A stretch of 52,243 nucleotides of DNA, taken from NCBI GenBank assembly GCA_900660155.1, contig CABFPE010000117.1, forward strand, positions 400,917 to 453,159, written 5' to 3'. How positions within the stretch are numbered: the first letter of the stretch is position 1; each line of letters starts with the position of its first letter. Source of the DNA: Hofstenia miamia. Its lineage: Eukaryota > Xenacoelomorpha > Acoela > Hofsteniidae. Positions 46,478 through 52,243 of the stretch are shown here, piece by piece. The notes beneath the pieces are model-generated. The model worked only from the letters and a program-made list of their open reading frames with translations, was not told the origin of the DNA and did no database searches. The position numbers and the translations under genes are program-made.

Positions 46478-46778
46478 ACGTGGATATGATTCAACTCCAA
46501 TGAAATTTCCTGCTTCCATGGCTCCATTGGTCCCATAGAATAACTTCTATTTTGAAGAAAATTGGTAAAAATTATGTGTAATATTCTGAATTTCCCATTC
46601 CATATGCAATCTTAAAAAATGGAAATTTTTTTGACATTGACTTGAGCTAAGAACATTTATATTTATAGAGGTCACACATTATGCACTTCGGATGTGCATG
46701 CTTATTAATCATTTCAAATCAACATCTATTATACATAATATCTTGTAAGAAGGCTTTTTAAAAACACGAGGTTCAAAT

Positions 46779-47018
46779 ATGGGAAAAAAACATTTTAATG
46801 GTTATGCTCATGAATGGATGGAAGAACAAGAAATTCTAAAGAAATATGACGTATTGTCACAGAAGACTCACAGCAAAAAAACTTCCTTATATAGACCGCA
46901 AATGAAAGAAAATTAGATTGAAGTGAAAAAAAATGAACTCAAAGAAACACGCTACGTAATTAGTGAAATAGACACAGGTATTTGCATGTCAGTGAATAAA
47001 CACGAATTAGTTAACTAG
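46779..47018 (+). pseudogene. Decayed small open frame inside the LIM-gene intron
   Basis: An ATG at 46,779 opens a frame of about 45 codons (MGKKHFNGYAHEWMEEQEIL, KKYDVLSQKTHSKK). After one TAG near 46,914 it continues in the same frame for about 34 more codons (VKKNELKETRYVISEIDTGI) to a second TAG. The charged, mixed composition differs from the surrounding junk frames. It may be the residue of a transposon gene. The family is not recognised. Confidence 0.25.
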
Positions 47019-48208
47019 AAAAAGTGATTGTATCTCACAACAATTGTAAATAACTTCAAATATCAATTATTTAGCATATGAATGCTATATTTATTTTCCA
47101 AATATTTCTTTATACATGAATAATTTCCATATTTCTCAAAATTACTAAAAATTCAGAGGCTTAGACTTTCTACATTAGCAGTTGAGTCATTTACACCATA
47201 TTTAATGGTGCATTTGACCAAGATCAAGCTGGCAAATGCTTACATTATGGGTATGAGCCAACAAATGTAATGAAAATAAACATACGACAAACTAAAAAGG
47301 TTTCAGAATGCGTTTCGGATTATTCTGACTGAATTTGAAAGTAAGAAATGTGCTGGTTACAAATAATATACCATTGAAGACGTAGATGCGAAGAGACTCA
47401 TACTTTTTTTATCAACAACCCTATGTGAATCTAGATATATGTGGTTGAATTTGAAAGCAAATTGCATCTCCGATTTAGGAAAGAGTGCGGTTAGGTTAAA
47501 TTGGGACAATCATGTTTGTACAAAATATGATAAAGAGGAGATAGCTTGATCAAGATCTATTCAACTGGAAAGCAGGCTTTAAAAAGCACAAACTTAATCC
47601 CAAGAGAGCGCATAACTTTATAAAAGCCCAAACAATTTAATTTTCGACTAATAGAAGAAACAATTTTCAATGTATGTATAACTTTTTGCTGCATTTGTGG
47701 ATGTTTTCAATTGGTTTGGAACTTTTTCATTAACTACCAATTTTTTGACACAGTTTATATTATCCTGCTGACAAATTTATTTGAAAATATTCACAAATGT
47801 CAGCGTAATAACAACATTGACAATAAAATATAGATAACAAAGTTGATGTTTAAATTCATTGATAGAACTCACAGTAAAGTTTGACTTCATGCTTGTGAAT
47901 TAAGCACAAAATTTAAATTTAGTGGTTATCGCATGCTGTGTTTACATAACCATTGTATAACAATTGTAAATAACATTAAATTGCTGTCTCCATTTATTAG
48001 CCTGTTAAATGACGTTTAGGAGTGATTTTAGAAGATATCGCAAACGAAATGTCTGCGCATCTATTGGATACGTTGGATTAGGTAAGACTAAGTAGGAAGA
48101 CATTAAGTCAGTTTTAATATCCTCTTCAAAATTAACTCATTTATTTAAGCTCTACAAAAGTAATAGTCATCAATAAATGTAAAAAAATTTTTTATCAATT
48201 CTAAACTA
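47019..48208. other. Intronic DNA, no gene recognised
   Basis: Part of the 3.9-kb intron of the LIM gene. AT-rich, with no motif beyond short open frames. Confidence 0.45.
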
Positions 48209-49633
48209 CAATACTGGAAAAGAGAATTCGGCCAACCATTATTTGTCATTAATATTTCTAAGAAATGGACGCCAAGAATGTCATAGGTATTTTTCAATTA
48301 TTTTTGGTGCTGCAGAAAGAGGAATTCATCAATATTGAGACATAATTGTCACTGCTACAATACTTTTAGCTAGCTAATCTTTTCTTGGAAAAATGTATTT
48401 GGCCGTTTCAGATCAAATCAGAAATGTGTAAAAAAAAATTATATTGAAAATGTCTACTAACAGTCTCTCTTCGCCATACATGATGCCTGATTATGTACCT
48501 CTTGCCATCCGCGAGTTGATTATCTCCAAACATTTGGAAAGGATGAGTCAACGTAATATAGCCCGACTTGTAGAGCGACCTTGAAGTATTGTCGGGGATA
48601 TTATCAGATGTTTCACTTCTGAAAACACCATTGTGCCCCAAGCCAAAGCCCGGAAGACCAAGGAAGACGTCCAAAACTTCCCAGTCAGCTCTNTCGGCCA
48701 ACCATTATTTGTCATTAATATTTCTAAGAAATGGACGCCAAGAATGTCATAGGTATTTTTCAATTATTTTTGGTGCTGCAGAAAGAGGAATTCATCAATA
48801 TTGAGACATAATTGTCACTGTTTACTTTAAATCTCAAGGAGAAATGCTACAATATTTTTAGCTAGTTAATCTTTTCACTTCTGAAAACACCATTGTGCCC
48901 CAAGCCAAAGCCCGGAAGACCAAGGAAGACGTCCAAAACTTCCCAGTCAGCTCTTGTGTGCCTTTCAAAGCGAAATCCCAGGAAGACTTCAGAGGAATTT
49001 CACAAGAAATGGGCTGATGGTCACCTCGTGACAGCAAGAACTGTGCGAAACAATCTGAAGAAGTACTCAATTGGGACTTTCGTTCCGCCTAGAAAGTCAT
49101 TCTTAACCTCAAAGCAAAGATTACGCCGTGTGAGGTGGGCCAATTTAATGAGAGACAATTCATTTGAAGATTGGTCTAATGTTATATTTTCAGATGAGTC
49201 AAGATTTGAGAAAAAATTTTATGCAATTCCCAACAGCTTTATTGAAAGACTTTTTGTTTCAATCTCTGATCGCCTTGAAGCTGTTATTCGCTCAAAGGGA
49301 CACCTTACAAAATATTAGAAGAGACAATTTTGTTGCTAAGTGCTTGTATTGCATCAATTATTAATTTATGTATCTTATTTTGAATTTACTTTTTTTCGGA
49401 TTTGTTCATTTGTTTTTCAGGTAGCCGAATACATTTTTCCAATACAAGTTTTCTAATTTTGATTAAAAATTAATAGCCAATTGTTATTCTACATATTATT
49501 TTGTATTAAACATACAAATTTTCCTTTCTTAATCAAAGTAACACTTAGTAATAATTTTAGGCACACTTTATCCAATGAACGTTCATTATTTATTCAAAAT
49601 AGAAAGGTGGTCGAATACCTATTTCCAGTACTG
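48209..49633 (+). mobile_element. Tc1-like DNA transposon in the LIM-gene intron, rearranged
   Basis: Starts CAATACTGG after TA (48,207-48,208) and ends CCAGTACTG before TA (49,634-49,635). The coding strand is plus. The N-terminal helix-turn-helix (YVPLAIRELIISKHLERMSQ) lies near 48,490-48,575. GRPRKTSKTSQSA appears twice (before and after the N at 48,693). RTVRNNLKKYSIG, LTSKQRLRRVRWANLM and WSNVIFSDESRFE follow, the last with the first catalytic Asp at 49,193. After that, near 49,216, the frame jumps straight to the family's C-terminal end (AIPNSFIERL, EAVIRSKGHLTKY), so the second Asp and the last acidic residue are deleted. The N at 48,693 joins two partly different versions of the 5' half. 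Confidence 0.85.
48228..48953. repeat. Duplicated Tc1 5' half around a single N (assembly join)
   Basis: 48,228 onward (TCGGCCAACC...) recurs from 48,694, and the segment before the N (from CACTTCTGAAAACACC, about 48,612-48,692) recurs at about 48,876-48,953. The second version has 24 extra bases near 48,820 and lacks about 250 bases present in the first, so the two are not simple copies. Two alleles or two elements were placed in series. Confidence 0.85.
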
Positions 49634-49704
49634 TATGTCAAAGCACAAAATAAGTAAAAATCAATCTGAGACAATCAATAAGTTTTCAAGGTAAATATAA
49701 ATAC

Positions 49705-49900
49705 CGTCTGACTTGATTCTGTTATCGCATTTGCTACAGATCGGTGCTTTGTGCTCGTCGAAGCAGTCTTTACAATAACGTTCGTTGTCCCTATTGATAT
49801 ATTTTTTACCTGCTAGCTCTTCCTTGCAAAAGCAACACACAAAACACGATCGATGGTAGAGATTGCTTTGAGTATCTTTGACAGCTGAGGTATTTATTAC
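49705..49900 (-). CDS. LIM-only protein (four-and-a-half-LIM-like), internal exon
   Basis: 196 bases, from AACATTTTAG (3' splice site) to ACG before GTATTT (5' splice site); phase 0 in, phase 1 out. It completes LIM2, whose first CKIC pair is at the end of the exon at 51,607. NLYHRSCFVCCFCKEELAGK gives His, Cys and a Cys pair, and ERYCKDCFDEH the final Cys pair. It then opens LIM3 with ICSKCDNRIKSD. The short linker between the last Cys pair of one domain and the first of the next, and the EELAGKKYINRDNERYC pattern, match FHL-type proteins (KELAGxRFTSRDDxxYC). The intron after it is 3.9 kb and holds a Tc1 element, an assembly join and a possible SINE. Confidence 0.88.
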
Positions 49901-51050
49901 CTAAAATGTTATTTTATTCAAATTTTTAATAGATTTCATTACCAATAAATAGTCAAACCTTAATACATGTATAGCTTTTGTGCCTCATCTTGTCATATAA
50001 AAGGCCTTAACACTAGTAAAACATTGAAAACTTAATAGTGTTTGTACAAGAAAAAAGTCTGCTCTAAATTTATTTTATCAAAAGATCCTATTCCAATTTA
50101 CACCATTATTAAAAAAAATTTCAAAAGCTATTATAAATGCTGTATTTGTTTCTTTTACATTACTTTCCTTCGTATTTTATTACAATACATGTAATATTGA
50201 TTTGTAATTCATATTTTAATTTTCTTGAGATGTTTCAATCTGAAATCCTAAACCTTTCTGGAATCACTGTCTCACCAATTATCAAGTGCTAAGGGCTGGC
50301 AGAAATTACCTGGTGAAAGATAATGACTTACTGTTATAATTTTGAGGCAAATTCCCAAGAATACCCGATTTCGAGAAAAACAATTCAGGCAAAACATTAT
50401 TTTTTAAGTTTGCTTTTTTGCATGAGGGCAAGGCCTACGTTCAACACAGCCTGATGATTTGCAATAGAACTTGCTAAAATAAGGCATCAAGACTCTTCAC
50501 TCACCGACCATGATTGGTTTAAGAATTAAATGCGAAGAATTAGTAATTTAAAGCATCTATACATTTATTAAAACATGTTGCTTTAAATCATAGTGTGTAC
50601 AAATAATATTAAAAAATTAGACCATTCATAGTAAACAAAAACATAAAATCAATTATTTGATTGTCGACGGACTACTAATTTATTCCGTATTTGCTTTAAA
50701 GCAATTTTGGTAAGAATTCAGAAGTGGAAGAAATTTGTGGTTCCTTATATGAATATCTGAGCGAAATTTAGCAACAAATTTCTGTCTTTAACCTCATTTA
50801 TTGCGTCATTATTAATTTTAGTACTGCAAACCTCCAGGCCCTCATTGAAGTAGGTCTTTAACACGGTCAGCTAATAAGTAGGGGATGTTATAGTAAGTTT
50901 TCTTACTTTTCAGCAAATGGAATAAAATTTTCTATACTTCTATAGATATGAGTTCGTAATCACGTGCACCAAAACTTAAAATAGTAGCTTTCAAGTTCTT
51001 AGTGTAATTAAACTCAATATGCCTGTCAAACTGTTAGTGGCCACTCATCG
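49901..51050. other. Intron of the LIM gene, no other gene
   Basis: AT-rich. Nothing recognised on either strand. Confidence 0.5.
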
Positions 51051-51430
51051 AACAAAGAAATGTGTGTAGACGTCTGGCAACTGAACGGGTCAAAACCAGT
51101 GTCTCAAACAGTAATTTAATGAGCAATATGGGAGAAACTGAACATCACAAACAAGTTGTTAAAGGATTGCCAATGAACTCAAGAATTGTCGAGAAAACTC
51201 TAGTCCGAAGCCATAGAGTGGGAGACCAGTAGATTTTTCTACTCAACACATATTGGTGGTGGAAAAACTAATAAATAATCACATGAGAGGGAACCATTCA
51301 AAAACGATCGCAGCAGCCAGTGAAGCTTCCCACAACTTATATATTTATCCTCGAAGTTTTACGTCATGAAGATTAACATCTTATTCCTAAGAAAAACCAA
51401 AAAACTTTCTTTGACTACAAAAAATGTAAA
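51051..51430 (+). mobile_element. Possible mariner/Tc1-type helix-turn-helix relic
   Basis: Across frameshifts the plus strand gives GLPMNSRIVEKTLVRSHRVG, then KLINNHMRGNHSKTIAAASE and IPKKNQKTF-like pieces. These resemble the helix-turn-helix and linker of Tc1/mariner/pogo transposases. No catalytic motif or terminal repeat was found. Weak support. Confidence 0.3.
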
Positions 51431-51606
51431 GACTTAAAATACTTAAAGCTCAGAACTGGAATTCAAATTGTCAGATACAAAACATTAATTATAGTAAAAC
51501 AAAACTATTTTAGCAGTTCTGTCAATTTCTATGTTCTACTGCTCAATTATACATTTTCACATAATTTTTAATAGCAGATGCAGAAGATGAAGATGAAATC
51601 ATTTAC

Positions 51607-51794
51607 CTCTCCGCAAATTTTGCAATCTTTATCTGGATGATCCTTTTTGTAACAATCCTGGCATACAAATGTGCCTGACATTCGGGTAAAAGGTTTTTCT
51701 CCAATTTGATTGTTTTCTTCTGGACACCTTGAGCAAATGAAGCAGTCATAATGGTAGTATAAATTATCGCCTTGTGTCTTCATCATGCGCGTGC
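51607..51794 (-). CDS. LIM-only protein (four-and-a-half-LIM-like), internal exon
   Basis: 188 bases between ATATTTGTAG (3' splice site) and GGAGAG before GTAAAT (5' splice site); phase 1 in, phase 0 out. It encodes the second part of the first visible LIM domain (YYHYDCFICSRC, then 20 residues, CQDCYKKDHPD). It then gives the first zinc pair of the next (CKICGE). The gene continues to the right beyond the window, where the start of this LIM domain and probably at least one or two more must lie. Across the three exons the visible protein is about 178 residues with roughly two and a half LIM domains. The four-and-a-half-LIM assignment rests on linker length and motif pattern; PINCH or another multi-LIM protein is possible. 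Confidence 0.88.
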
Positions 51795-52243
51795 CTACAA
51801 ATATGTAACTGATCAATCGGACAGAATTTAATAACTTAGGCATTAATTATGGCCCAATAGTTCTGTTAATGACTTTTCACGAGCAGAGCTGTGAGCGGGA
51901 CTGATTTTGACGTATGGGCCATCTTATTTTGACATTGACCCAGTCTGTTTGCTAAAAATTTACCCCAACATATCCCAAACACATCAAAAAATCTTATTAC
52001 ATTTCACGTTTTTAAATTTTCAACAAAACACATTAACACTAGAAGTACCATTACTCCTTGAGATTCATTTTACATGTAACATTTCAAATAAAAAATTATG
52101 TAAAAGAATGAAAAAAATTTTACTTATGGAAATTTAAATAGATTATCGATATTTTTGGAGATGTATATACCTGCTGTTGTTTTTAATGAATGCATACGCA
52201 ATTAAACAAAATTTTAAGTTCAGTCAATTTTGACACATTTGGT
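51795..52243. other. Intron or upstream part of the LIM gene
   Basis: No further LIM half-site is visible, so the next upstream exon lies beyond the window. Confidence 0.4.

Noticed and set aside
1..52243. CRISPR arrays, operons, bacterial ribosome binding sites or a prophage
   Set aside because: The DNA is eukaryotic (spliced exons, LINE, Tc1, piggyBac). The only regular arrays are microsatellites and the 21-bp tandem repeat, without spacers.

Overview
This is AT-rich animal genomic DNA, eukaryotic beyond reasonable doubt. Coding exons are bounded by GT...AG splice sites, introns run to several kilobases, and most recognisable protein-coding sequence is decayed transposon. The host genes (a four-and-a-half-LIM-like protein, a Cys-loop receptor subunit, a small EF-hand protein) are metazoan in character. 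An invertebrate is likely from the low GC and the mix of LINE, Ty3/gypsy, Tc1 and piggyBac relics, but I cannot name the phylum from sequence alone.

Layout. 1-7 kb: at least seven fragments of non-LTR retrotransposons, mostly 3' ends on the minus strand. Two carry a 3' hairpin followed by a (TTATC)n tail. 7-12 kb: no gene seen; an assembly gap lies inside a (TA)n microsatellite. 12.1-12.4 kb: a 94-residue two-EF-hand protein. 12.9-19.3 kb: a retroelement cluster, with a LINE fragment, a long broken LINE (ORF1-like, endonuclease, reverse transcriptase) holding a 226-bp fold-back MITE, then a degenerate Ty3/gypsy element on the minus strand. 20-23 kb: repeat-rich DNA with three neighbouring near-tandem duplications, a short (CCCTAA)3 run and a TA-flanked MITE. 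24.6-25.8 kb: an uninterrupted 405-codon nicotinic-like receptor subunit. 26-40 kb: gene-poor, with GC-rich islands, a probable signal-peptide first exon (34.4 kb, minus), a LINE tail (37.9 kb) and a terminal coding exon (39.96 kb, minus). 40.6-41.7 kb: Tc1 copy. 42.9-45.2 kb: a piggyBac-like element with well-preserved inverted ends and a broken transposase. 45.7-51.8 kb: three C-terminal exons of a LIM-only gene on the minus strand, with a second Tc1 copy in an intron.

The host genes appear independent; nothing suggests a shared pathway. I found no convincing new biological system. The strongest observations are: complementary sequence changes in the 3' hairpin of a LINE family, an orphan Cys-loop receptor lacking the acetylcholine aromatic-box residues, a piggyBac family with hairpin-containing inverted ends, a clean unassigned secretory first exon, and clear assembly artefacts. 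The artefacts are an exact 19-base Tn5/Nextera mosaic end at 32,427 and two single-N joins flanked by duplicated sequence; they affect how the local duplications should be read.
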